Assembly (NCBI RefSeq): GCF_900169275.1
Contig: NZ_FXZC01000001.1
Span: 620,001 to 684,000, forward strand
Reading direction: 5' to 3'
DNA length: 64,000 nucleotides
From: Brevibacterium casei CIP 102111
GTDB lineage: Bacteria; Actinomycetota; Actinomycetes; Actinomycetales; Brevibacteriaceae
Every line of letters begins with the position of its first letter. Position 1 is the stretch's first letter. The notes beneath the pieces are model-generated. The model did not search any database, had not been told where the DNA came from, and saw only the letters and a program-made list of their open reading frames with translations. The translations under genes and the position numbers were made by a program. Of this stretch, positions 19,474 to 27,310 are shown piece by piece.

Positions 19474-20174
19474 ACGCCTCCGCCGGGAACGGAGCCGCAC
19501 AGACTGCGGCGTCCACGGAACGACCGGCCGCCTCGGTGCTCATCGTCGATGACGACAAATGGACGACGCGGGCGGTTGCGGCTGCGCTCCGGGACTCCGG
19601 GTCGTTCGACGTCCTCGACCCGCAGCATTCCGGTGAGGCGGCGGTCGCGGCCTACACTGCGCACCGGCCCGACCTCGTGCTCATGGACGTCAACATGCCT
19701 CCGGGGATGAGCGGGGTGGATGCGACGCAGGAGATCATCGGGCTCGACCCCTCGGCAACGATCGTCCTCCTCACCACGGTGGCGCCCGGGCCCGGCCTCG
19801 CCCGAGCGCTCGAGGCCGGTGCGCTCGCGGCCGTGAGCAAGTCCGCCTCCGATGCGGAGCTCATCCGCGTCGCCGAGGCGGCCCTCGAGGGGGACTCGCC
19901 CGAGCTGCTCCGAACGCTCGCCGAGGACATCCTCGTCAGCGGCGACAGCGTTCCCGACGTCCCGGCCAACGCTCCGGCACTCACCGAGGCGGAGCTCACC
20001 CTCCTGCGCCAGATCTGCGAAGGACTCGACTACTCGGAGATCGCGGCGCGACAGTTCGTCACCGTCCACACGGTCAAGAGTCATGCCCGGAACCTGCGGA
20101 TCAAACTCGGGGCGAAGAACCTCGCGCAGGTCGTCATCCGCGCTGTGCAGTTCAAGTTCCACTCCCCGGAATGA
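19470..20174 (+). CDS. NarL/LuxR-family response regulator
   Basis: 234 residues: a receiver domain (VLIVDDDKW, phospho-acceptor Asp73 in LVLMDVNMPPG, LLTTVAPG, and Lys in VSKSAS) and a C-terminal LuxR-type helix-turn-helix (LTEAELTLLRQICEGLDYSEIA, then HTVKSHARNLRIKLGAKN). The GTG start overlaps the kinase stop (GTGA), so the two proteins are a cognate pair. Targets are unknown; the small membrane-protein genes downstream are candidates by position only. Confidence 0.92.
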   Translation: MNASAGNGAAQTAASTERPAASVLIVDDDKWTTRAVAAALRDSGSFDVLDPQHSGEAAVAAYTAHRPDLVLMDVNMPPGMSGVDATQEIIGLDPSATIVLLTTVAPGPGLARALEAGALAAVSKSASDAELIRVAEAALEGDSPELLRTLAEDILVSGDSVPDVPANAPALTEAELTLLRQICEGLDYSEIAARQFVTVHTVKSHARNLRIKLGAKNLAQVVIRAVQFKFHSPE

Positions 20175-20400
20175 GCCGGAGTTCCTGCTTCCTGGCCTGA
20201 GCCGGGGTCACACCGGATCGTGACCGGGAGGACCCTGCGGGAGTCCGAGCCGAAGACGGAAGCGCGGGGAAACCTCGGCGATCTCATCCTTTCGTGCGAT
20301 GACACGGACCCCATGTGCACGGCAGAGTGGATGCTCGGGCCGCGATCCGAGCGTGCCCGGAAGCGAGCGGCACGGCCGCCCGAGGCGAGGAGTCGCGAGA

Positions 20401-20664
20401 ATGAACCTGGATGTGTCGATGGGAATCGTGGGTCTGCTCATCTCCCTGGTCTATGTCGCTGTCACGGTGCTCGGGCTGGGGATCCTTGTGGTCGGACTCA
20501 TTGTCCTCGTCAAGGTCAATCGTCTGCTCACCGTCCGGCTGAGGGAGACGACAGCTGTGCCGGTCGCCGGCGAACCGCCGGTCACGGACCCTGCTGCTTC
20601 GCCCGGCACTGACAGCGGCATGTCCGCGGAACGATCGATGAAGGCGGGTGACCATCACGCGTAG
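20401..20664 (+). CDS. Small single-pass membrane protein, unknown function
   Basis: 87 residues: one strong hydrophobic helix (about residues 7-39, GLLISLVYVAVTVLGLGILV...), a short basic segment (KVNRLLTVRLRE) and a polar Pro/Ser/Thr-rich tail. ATG 20401 is preceded by GAGGAG with 8-nt spacing, the best ribosome site in the region; the upstream part of the frame is not needed. Its 3' end overlaps the next gene by 17 nt. No family recognised. Confidence 0.65.
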   Translation: MNLDVSMGIVGLLISLVYVAVTVLGLGILVVGLIVLVKVNRLLTVRLRETTAVPVAGEPPVTDPAASPGTDSGMSAERSMKAGDHHA

Positions 20665-21037
20665 GACCGTGTTGAGGCGGATCGGCATCGTCGTCGCCGG
20701 TGCGGCTGCCACGGTCGTCATCGGCACGTTCGCGTGCGGTCGGGTGCTGTCGTCGTTCGAGTTCCAGGACGTCGTCTACGACAATGTCCCCTCGAAGGTC
20801 CGCTGCGCCGACGTGCCGTCTGTCCGGACGGTCGAGCAGGTCCGCGCGGAGTTTCCCGAGATCGCTGACGCGGAGGTCCTCGTTGTCGAACGCTGTCAGG
20901 GCGCCGTCCTCGAGATCCAGTACCCGAGTCACGCCGTGCGGACCGAGGTCGAGGGCTTCCTGCAGAAGACCGGCACCTGGCATCGCGGATCGGGCTGGTG
21001 GTGGAAGTCCGTGCCCGTCCAACTGCGCAATGTGTGA
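20648..21037 (+). CDS. Small exported or membrane-anchored protein, unknown function
   Basis: 129 residues with a twin-Arg-like basic start (TRRTVLRRIG) and a hydrophobic helix (IVVAGAAATVVIGTFACG), then an extracytoplasmic domain of about 95 residues containing two Cys and many Val/Glu and ending in a Trp-rich stretch (GSGWWWKSVPV). GTG start 20648 overlaps the preceding gene. The domain is unrecognised. The overlap suggests that the two small proteins are made together; an 83-bp gap separates them from the decarboxylase gene. Confidence 0.7.
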   Translation: MTITRRTVLRRIGIVVAGAAATVVIGTFACGRVLSSFEFQDVVYDNVPSKVRCADVPSVRTVEQVRAEFPEIADAEVLVVERCQGAVLEIQYPSHAVRTEVEGFLQKTGTWHRGSGWWWKSVPVQLRNV

Positions 21038-21120
21038 GGGAACTGCCATGATGAGAGGGGAGCGGCACCCTGTCGGGACCGGGTTCCTCGAACGACGACA
21101 GTACGAGCGCGAAGGACGGA

Positions 21121-22584
21121 ATGCACGAGAGACGAGGCAGAGGCACGAAGCTCACCGCGAGTCGGGAACGAGCAGTCGCCGCCATCGCAGCCGCACACGA
21201 GTCCGCCGCCGTACCCGCACTCACCGACAGTGAGCCGGTGCTCGGACTCATCGACCTCGACCACGTCGCCGAGGCGTTCGCTGAGCTCAGGGCCGCGTAC
21301 GACACCGACACGGAGGTTCTCCACGCGGTGGCGTGCAAGGCGGTGCCCCTGCTCCCCCTGCTCCGGTACTACGGCGAGAGCGGTGCCGGCTGCGAGGTGG
21401 CGAGCCCCGGAGAACTCGAATCGGCGCTCACCGCCGGGTTCGCGCCGAACCGGATCGTCTTCGATTCGCCGGCGAAGACGGAGAGCGAGCTTCGACGCGC
21501 ACTCAGCCTGGGCGTGTCCATCAACGTCGACAGCTGGGAGGAGCTCGAGCGCCTCGACCGTCTCGTCGACGCGGACACCGAGTCGGTCATCGGCATCCGC
21601 ATCAATCCGCAGTCGGGGATCGGTGAGATCGGCGCGATGAGCACGGCGACATCGACGTCGAAGTTCGGCATCGGTCTCGCCGATCCCGGCGCACGTCAGG
21701 CGATCGTCGACGCCTACCGTGCCCGTCCATGGCTGACGCAGATCCATGTCCACTCGGGATCGCAGGGCATCGGTCTCGACCAGGCCGCTGAGGGGATCGC
21801 CGCGGTCGTCGACCTCGCCCGCGAGATCAACGCGGGCACGGCGGATGCCCGCGCGGCGGATGCCGGCGAGAGCGTCGGGGAGGGCGATCGTCACGGAGAC
21901 ACCGACCCCCGACAGGTCACGCGCATCGACATCGGCGGCGGTCTGCCGGTGAATTTCTTCGGCGACGAGGTGACCCCGACCTTCGCGGACTACCGTGCGG
22001 CGATCGAGGCGAGAGTGCCCGAGCTCTTCGACTTCGACATCGTCACCGAGTTCGGTCGCTCGCTGCTGGCGAAGGCCGGCAGCATCCTCACCCGCGTCGA
22101 GTACGCGAAGACGACCGGTGGTCGGCGCATCGCCATCACGCATGCGGGCGTCCAGGTGGCCACCCGCACCGCGTATGCCCCCGCCGACTGGCCCGTGCGC
22201 ATCCTCCCGTTCGCGCCCGACGGCACGCCGAAGCCCACGTCCGTCGGTCACGCCGAAGGGCCCGAACTCGTCCACACCGATGTCGCCGGACCGGCGTGCT
22301 TCGCCGGCGACCTCCTCGCCGAGGATCGCCTCCTGCCGCGGCTCGACGCCGGCGACCTCATCGTCGTCCCCGACACCGGGGCGTACTACTTCTCGAATCC
22401 GTTCTCCTACAACCTCCTTCCGCGGGTGCCCGTGTACGGGTATCGGACGTCGTCCGAGACCGATGCGAGCGGCCTCGGGTCGGACAACCTCGGCGAGAGG
22501 GTCGACTTCTTCCTCATCCGGCGCGGACAGACGATTGCGGAGATCCTCGCCGAGGCGGGAGAACCGAAGATCGAGCCGCTCTGA
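21121..22584 (+). CDS. Fold-type III PLP-dependent decarboxylase (DapDC/ODC/ADC superfamily)
   Basis: 487-residue alanine-racemase-fold decarboxylase. The N-terminal TIM-barrel half has the PLP Lys in HAVACKAVPLLPLL, the HVHSGSQ strand and the glycine loop RIDIGGGLPVNF. The C-terminal half has GPACFAGDLL and DTGAYYFSNPFSYN, equivalent to the CxxxD and GAY motifs that supply the active-site Cys and Tyr. Specificity is unclear: diaminopimelate, ornithine and other carboxylated amines are all possible, and lysA is normally elsewhere. A short Ala/Asp-rich insertion (about residues 240-260) carries a small nucleotide repeat. ATG start with GAAGGA upstream. Confidence 0.82.
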   Translation: MHERRGRGTKLTASRERAVAAIAAAHESAAVPALTDSEPVLGLIDLDHVAEAFAELRAAYDTDTEVLHAVACKAVPLLPLLRYYGESGAGCEVASPGELESALTAGFAPNRIVFDSPAKTESELRRALSLGVSINVDSWEELERLDRLVDADTESVIGIRINPQSGIGEIGAMSTATSTSKFGIGLADPGARQAIVDAYRARPWLTQIHVHSGSQGIGLDQAAEGIAAVVDLAREINAGTADARAADAGESVGEGDRHGDTDPRQVTRIDIGGGLPVNFFGDEVTPTFADYRAAIEARVPELFDFDIVTEFGRSLLAKAGSILTRVEYAKTTGGRRIAITHAGVQVATRTAYAPADWPVRILPFAPDGTPKPTSVGHAEGPELVHTDVAGPACFAGDLLAEDRLLPRLDAGDLIVVPDTGAYYFSNPFSYNLLPRVPVYGYRTSSETDASGLGSDNLGERVDFFLIRRGQTIAEILAEAGEPKIEPL

Positions 22585-22672
22585 TCCGCTCGGCACCCCT
22601 TCACCGCGCGATCCCAGCCGGGCGGAGGTCGACATCGGCGGGCGCCCGGCCGTCCATCGTCTCGCGACCGGT

Positions 22673-22687
22673 TACTCTGAGGTGATG
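22673..22687 (+). promoter_or_regulatory. Leaderless -10 for the ROK regulator gene
   Basis: TACTCT at 22673-22678 followed by 6 nt and ATG 22685. No ribosome site is seen at a normal distance. Confidence 0.45.
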
Positions 22688-23893
22688 GTGACGACGGAGA
22701 GAGGGCAGCCGCTCGGACATCGGTTCGCCGCGGCGGAAGAAGGGCCGCGGCACACCGTGCGCGAGTGGAACGAACGCCTCGTGCTCGACCGACTCTGGGC
22801 CGGCGACCCGCTCGAAGGACTGTCGACGAACGAGCTCATCTCCCAGACCGGACTCACGCGAGCCACGGTGCTCGCCCAGTGCGACGACCTGCAGCGGCGC
22901 GGCCTCATCGTTCAGGGACCGCCCGACAGGCAAAGCGGCGCCGGCCGTCCCGGCAAGCGATTCTTCCCGCGGTCGCGCGACGCCCTCTGCGTCGGGGTCG
23001 ACGCGGGTCTGAATTCGGCGACTGTGGCCGTGGCCGATGTGACCGGCCGCCGCCTGGGCGGAGCCCGCATCCGCTTCGCCGACGACTTGTCCCGGAGTCG
23101 CGCGGTGCAGGTGCGCGCCGCTATCGATGAGGCGCTTGCCGCGGCGGAGGCGGACCACGAGCAGGTGCGGACTGTCTGCTTCGGATTCGCCGCGCCGATC
23201 GCCGCCGAGGGGTCGATGGCGATGGAGGACCCGTTCTGGCGTGAAGTCGAAGTCGACCTCAAGGAAGTGCTGCGCGACCTCGATTGGGCGGTCGCGGTCC
23301 ACAACGACGCCAACCTCGCGGCGATCGCCGAACGCGACGCCGGCACTGTCCATCCCGCCGGCGACTTCGTCGTGCTCCTGGCCGGAGAGCGGTTCGGCGC
23401 AGGCATCGTCGACGGAGGGCACCTGCTCACCGGCGCCCGCGGCGGAGCCGGCGAGATGGTCTACCTCGAGCACGTCGAGGGCGTGCGCTCGACCGAAGGG
23501 CTGGGTCGGCTCGCCCGGACATGGGCCGAGCAGGCGAATGTCGAACTGTCCGACGACGCACCGCTGCCCCTGGACCCCCACGAACTCATCGCGCAGGCCG
23601 CGGAAGGCCGACCGGCGGCGCTGCGCCTCGTCGATGATCTGTCCGACCGACTGGCACGGGTCGTCGCGACACTGTCGAGCCTGCTCAACCCGCAGGTGGT
23701 GGTCATCAGTGGGGCCACGGCGCTCGAAGACGAGGTCCTGCTGCGGCGGGCAGAGGAGCGGGTGGGGGACTACGCGCCGATGCCGGTGCGGATCATCCCC
23801 TCAGCGCTGGGCACCGACGCCGTGGTGGAGGGAGCCATCGTCGTCGCGCTCGAAGCCGTCCGCGAGACCCTGCGCGCACGACTCGCCGACTGA
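22685..23893 (+). CDS. ROK-family transcriptional regulator
   Basis: 402 residues. An N-terminal winged helix (VREWNERLVLDRLW..., NELISQTGLTRATVLAQCDDLQRRGLI, then GRPGKRFFP) is fused to a sugar-kinase-like ROK domain (LCVGVDAGLNSATVAVAD, VHNDANLAAIAERDAG, GERFGAGIVDGGHLLTGARGGAGEMVYLEH). The ROK zinc motif (CxCGxxGC) is absent; the corresponding region reads GEMVYLEHVEGVRSTEG. A sugar-responsive repressor role for the adjacent alpha-glucoside genes is likely. The start is ATG 22685; the GTG directly after it is an alternative. Confidence 0.88.
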   Translation: MVTTERGQPLGHRFAAAEEGPRHTVREWNERLVLDRLWAGDPLEGLSTNELISQTGLTRATVLAQCDDLQRRGLIVQGPPDRQSGAGRPGKRFFPRSRDALCVGVDAGLNSATVAVADVTGRRLGGARIRFADDLSRSRAVQVRAAIDEALAAAEADHEQVRTVCFGFAAPIAAEGSMAMEDPFWREVEVDLKEVLRDLDWAVAVHNDANLAAIAERDAGTVHPAGDFVVLLAGERFGAGIVDGGHLLTGARGGAGEMVYLEHVEGVRSTEGLGRLARTWAEQANVELSDDAPLPLDPHELIAQAAEGRPAALRLVDDLSDRLARVVATLSSLLNPQVVVISGATALEDEVLLRRAEERVGDYAPMPVRIIPSALGTDAVVEGAIVVALEAVRETLRARLAD

Positions 23894-23980
23894 GTGCCGG
23901 ACGGCCCTTGCTTCGGGAACCTCCTGCTTTTCAGCGTCCGCTGCGTGTTCCGAGTTCTCCTGATTGTTAAGTGAGACCCC

Positions 23981-24008
23981 TTGATTTAATTAATTGAGGC
24001 GGTATATT
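23981..24008 (+). promoter_or_regulatory. AT-rich sigma-70-like promoter and candidate operator of the alpha-glucoside operon
   Basis: TTGATT (23981-23986), 16 nt, TATATT (24003-24008) forms a near-consensus promoter in an AT-rich island unusual for this genome. The spacer contains TTAATTAA (23986-23993), and AGCGCT (24011-24016) lies just after the -10. These palindromic cores are candidate sites for the ROK regulator encoded just upstream. Confidence 0.6.
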
Positions 24009-24058
24009 TAAGCGCTATAGAAACAGCACTAAGCATCTGACCATCAGGAGACAACGAC

Positions 24059-25339
24059 GTGTCCCGATCACCGGCCGATCCTCAGCGTGTGAGCGCAACG
24101 CGACGCGGCTTTCTCGCCACCGCCGCAGCAGGCACCCTGCTGTCGCTGAGTGGATGCTCCGACGGTTCGACCATCCGGTCGGACGTCACGCTCTACCAGT
24201 CGAAGCCCGAGGCCATCCCCTATTTCCGCGAACTCGTCCGCGTCTTCAACGCCGATGGCACCGGTCCCCGTGCCGTCCACGACACCGCGTCCAACCTCTC
24301 TGGGGGCTTCGCCCGCGGGGCGCCGCCCGACCTCGGATGTCTTAACTACAACTTCGAGATGGCGCGCTTCCAGGAGCGCGGAGCGCTCTCGGACCTCTCC
24401 GACCTTCCCGAGGCGGCAGCCGTGGCGCCGAGAGTCCAGGACCTCGTCGATCAGTACCCCGTCTACCCCGGGCGAACCAGCGTCATCCCCTATTCCCTCA
24501 TGGCGGCCTCAGTCCTCTACAACCGTGAACTGTTCGACCGGCATGACGTCGAGGTCCCTGGCACGTGGAGCGAGCTGCTCGACGCGTGCGGAACGTTCCA
24601 GGACGCCGGCGTAACGCCGCTCATCAGCACCTACGCCGATGCGTGGACCGTGTCGCAGGGACTCGCCGACTACAGCCTCGGCGGCGGGCTCAACGTCGCC
24701 GAGTTCTTCGCACAGCTGCGGGAACAGGGCGACGACCTCGGCCCGACCGCCCCGGTGTCCTTCAGCAAGGACTTCTACGAACCGCTGTCGAAGATGCTCG
24801 AGCTCGCTTCCTACTCGAATCCGAACGCGGCGAGTCTGGGATACGGCGACGGCAACCTCGCCTTCGCCCGAGGGGAGGGTGCCATGTATCTGCACGGTCC
24901 GTGGGCGCTCGGCGAGATCGCCAAGACCGATCCCGACCTCGACATCGGGACCTTCCCGCTGCCGATGACCGAAGACAGGGACGACCTCAGGGTGCGCGTC
25001 AACATCGACCTCGCGCTCTGGATCCCCGAAGCCGCACAGAACCCGGTCGGGGCACGGGAGCTCGCCTCCTACCTGCTCGACCCCGCGGTTCAGGACGCGT
25101 ACAACGCGGAGAACCTCGGCTTCGGCGTGCGCGACGATGCACCGCCGGTCACCGATGAGCGGCTAGTGGAGATGCAGCCGTTCGTCGACCGCGGTGACTT
25201 CTACCAGGGGGTGTCCACAGCCATTCCCCGCACGATCCCGTTCGAGAACTACATGCAGGGCCTCGTGCTCGGCGCTGATCTCGAAGGAGTTCTCACGACC
25301 CTCGACAACGACTGGGCCAGACTGGCCCGCCGGTCATGA
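24059..25339 (+). CDS. Sugar ABC transporter substrate-binding lipoprotein
   Basis: 426 residues of the MalE/UgpB-type binding-protein fold. The N-terminus has a twin-arginine motif followed by a lipobox (TRRGFLATAAAGTLLSLSGC), so export is probably by Tat with lipid attachment to the Cys. Family features: LYNRELFDRHDVEVPGTWSEL, ARGEGAMYLHGPWALGEIAK. GTG start with CAGGAG 8 nt upstream. First gene of a five-gene sugar uptake operon behind a strong AT-rich promoter. The glucosidase in the operon suggests an alpha-glucoside such as maltose, trehalose or sucrose as ligand. Confidence 0.92.
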   Translation: MSRSPADPQRVSATRRGFLATAAAGTLLSLSGCSDGSTIRSDVTLYQSKPEAIPYFRELVRVFNADGTGPRAVHDTASNLSGGFARGAPPDLGCLNYNFEMARFQERGALSDLSDLPEAAAVAPRVQDLVDQYPVYPGRTSVIPYSLMAASVLYNRELFDRHDVEVPGTWSELLDACGTFQDAGVTPLISTYADAWTVSQGLADYSLGGGLNVAEFFAQLREQGDDLGPTAPVSFSKDFYEPLSKMLELASYSNPNAASLGYGDGNLAFARGEGAMYLHGPWALGEIAKTDPDLDIGTFPLPMTEDRDDLRVRVNIDLALWIPEAAQNPVGARELASYLLDPAVQDAYNAENLGFGVRDDAPPVTDERLVEMQPFVDRGDFYQGVSTAIPRTIPFENYMQGLVLGADLEGVLTTLDNDWARLARRS

Positions 25340-25364
25340 ACCGATCCCAACGATGAGGACCACG

Positions 25365-26270
25365 ATGACCACAGACACCCGGACCGAAGACCGACGCCCA
25401 GCGCGCCGTCGCAGACGCGGCCCCGATGCCGTCCACCTCCTCTTCCTGCTGCCCGCGGTGGTCGCCTTCAGCCTGGCGCTCACCGTTCCCGCGGTGATGG
25501 GCATCTTCTTCAGCTTCACCGACTCGATCGGCTTCGGGGAGTGGAACTTCGTCGGCTTCACCAACTACGCCGTGCTCTTCAGCGATCCCGCCATCCTCGG
25601 TGCGTACGGCTTCACGATCGGCATCGCAGTGGTCAGCGTGGTCCTCGTCAACGTCATCGCCCTGCTCCTGGCGATCGGCCTGACCTCGCGGATCCGTGCC
25701 AAGAATGCGCTGCGGGCGGTGTTCGTCCTGCCGATGGTGCTGTCGGGGATCATCATCGCATTCGTGTTCAACTTCCTCTTCTCCCGCACCGTTCCGGCCG
25801 CAGCGTCGGCCTGGGGGATCGGGTTCCTCGAGGAGAGCATCCTCACCGACCCGGACCTCGCATGGGTCTCGATCGTCATCGTCACGGCCTGGCAGGCGGT
25901 GCCCTCAGCCATGCTCATCTACATCGCCGGGCTCGTCTCCATCCCCGCGGAGATCTACGAGGCGGCGGCGCTGGACGGCGCGACATCGTGGTCGCGACTG
26001 CGCTCGATCACGCTTCCGCTGATGGCCGGATACATCGCCATCAACGTGGTCATCGGGTTCAAGAACTTCCTCAACTCCTACGACGTCATCGTCGGCCTCA
26101 CCGACGGTGGGCCGGGCACCTCCACCCGGTCTGTGGCGATGATGATCTTCCGCGGCTTCGACAACGGCGACTACGCCTACCAGATGGCGAACTCGGTGGT
26201 CTTCTTCCTCATCGCCGTCGGCATCGCCCTCATCCAACTGCGGCTCACCCGCGGAAAGGCCGGCTCCTGA
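25365..26270 (+). CDS. Sugar ABC transporter permease (MalF-type)
   Basis: 301 residues with six membrane helices and the permease coupling motif EIYEAAALDGATSWSRLRSITLPLM near residue 200. It starts at ATG 25365, preceded by GAGGA; another ATG lies four codons upstream. The stop overlaps the next permease start by 1 nt (TGATG). It pairs with the following MalG-type subunit to form the membrane pore. Confidence 0.93.
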   Translation: MTTDTRTEDRRPARRRRRGPDAVHLLFLLPAVVAFSLALTVPAVMGIFFSFTDSIGFGEWNFVGFTNYAVLFSDPAILGAYGFTIGIAVVSVVLVNVIALLLAIGLTSRIRAKNALRAVFVLPMVLSGIIIAFVFNFLFSRTVPAAASAWGIGFLEESILTDPDLAWVSIVIVTAWQAVPSAMLIYIAGLVSIPAEIYEAAALDGATSWSRLRSITLPLMAGYIAINVVIGFKNFLNSYDVIVGLTDGGPGTSTRSVAMMIFRGFDNGDYAYQMANSVVFFLIAVGIALIQLRLTRGKAGS

Positions 26271-27181
26271 TGTCCGCAACCCCCACTGTGATCCCCGGGT
26301 CCAGCGCTCCGACCCGACCGCTCAGCCTCGACGTGAACCGCACCAAGGCGGGAACGCGACGCCGGCGTCGTCGGGGGTTCGGTCTCACCCTGCTGCTCGC
26401 TGCGTGTTCGCTGACGGTGCTGGTGCCCCTCTATGTCACCGTCTCCATGGCGCTGAAGTCGGGATCCCAGGCGGTCGACGGAGAGGCCTTCGCGCTGCCG
26501 GCTCCGCCGAGTCTCGAAGGCATCATCGAGGCCTGGTCGCTGACGAACTTCCCGCGGGCCTTCGCCATCTCCGTGTTCGTCACGACAGTCACCGTGGTGG
26601 GAACCATCCTTCTGAGTTCCATGGCGGCGTATGCGATCTCGCGGAACTGGCACCGCCGAGTCTTCCGCTGGTCGTTCTTCTACCTGCTGGCCGCGATGTT
26701 CCTGCCCTTCCCGGTCCTCGCGCTGTCCCAGGTGAAGCTGAGCGGCATGGTCGGCCTCGCGAACCCCTTCGGAGTGGCCATCCTCCACATCCTGTTCCAG
26801 CTGTCGTTCTCCGTCATGCTCTACACGGCGTTCCTGCGGGGTCTGCCGGAGGAGCTCGAGGAGAGTGCCCGCCTCGACGGGGCGTCGACGGCTCAGGTCT
26901 TCTGGCGGATCGTCTTCCCGCTCCTGGCGCCGATGAGCGCGACCGTCGGCATCTTCTCGTTCCTCGCATCGTGGAACGACTTCATGATGCCCTCCCTCAT
27001 CATCGCCGACCCGAGTCTGCAGACCCTTCCGGTCGTGCAGTCGATCTTCCAGACCCAGTTCAGCAACAACTACCACGTCGCCTTCTCCTCCTACCTCATG
27101 GCGATGGCACCGGCGGTCATCGTCTACCTCTTCACCCAGCGCTGGGTGATGTCCGGGGTGACGCAGGGAGCTGTGAAGTGA
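26270..27181 (+). CDS. Sugar ABC transporter permease (MalG-type)
   Basis: 303 residues; a basic N-terminus (GTRRRRRRGF) and six membrane helices, with the coupling motif ELEESARLDGASTAQVFWRIVFPLLAP and a C-terminal YLFTQRWVMSGVTQGAVK typical of MalG/UgpE subunits. Start ATG overlaps the preceding stop, implying coupled translation. It is followed by a 129-bp gap and then the glucosidase gene. Confidence 0.93.
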   Translation: MSATPTVIPGSSAPTRPLSLDVNRTKAGTRRRRRRGFGLTLLLAACSLTVLVPLYVTVSMALKSGSQAVDGEAFALPAPPSLEGIIEAWSLTNFPRAFAISVFVTTVTVVGTILLSSMAAYAISRNWHRRVFRWSFFYLLAAMFLPFPVLALSQVKLSGMVGLANPFGVAILHILFQLSFSVMLYTAFLRGLPEELEESARLDGASTAQVFWRIVFPLLAPMSATVGIFSFLASWNDFMMPSLIIADPSLQTLPVVQSIFQTQFSNNYHVAFSSYLMAMAPAVIVYLFTQRWVMSGVTQGAVK

Positions 27182-27310
27182 TCAGAACTCGTCGCCCCCG
27201 GCCGCCGCCTGCCGAGCGCGGCCCGTCCGGATGCTCCAGCGAGGAGCCCTCCACGATCGCAGCCTGACCCCAGACCCCGTCTCCGGTACGAAAAGGACAC
27301 GAATCCCACC

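Noticed and set aside
17362..19500. Minus-strand frame with DPPDRRLRGQRPFVAAS repeats
   Set aside because: The repeats are the antisense reading of the 51-bp tandem array, and the rest is antisense to the kinase and gabT genes.
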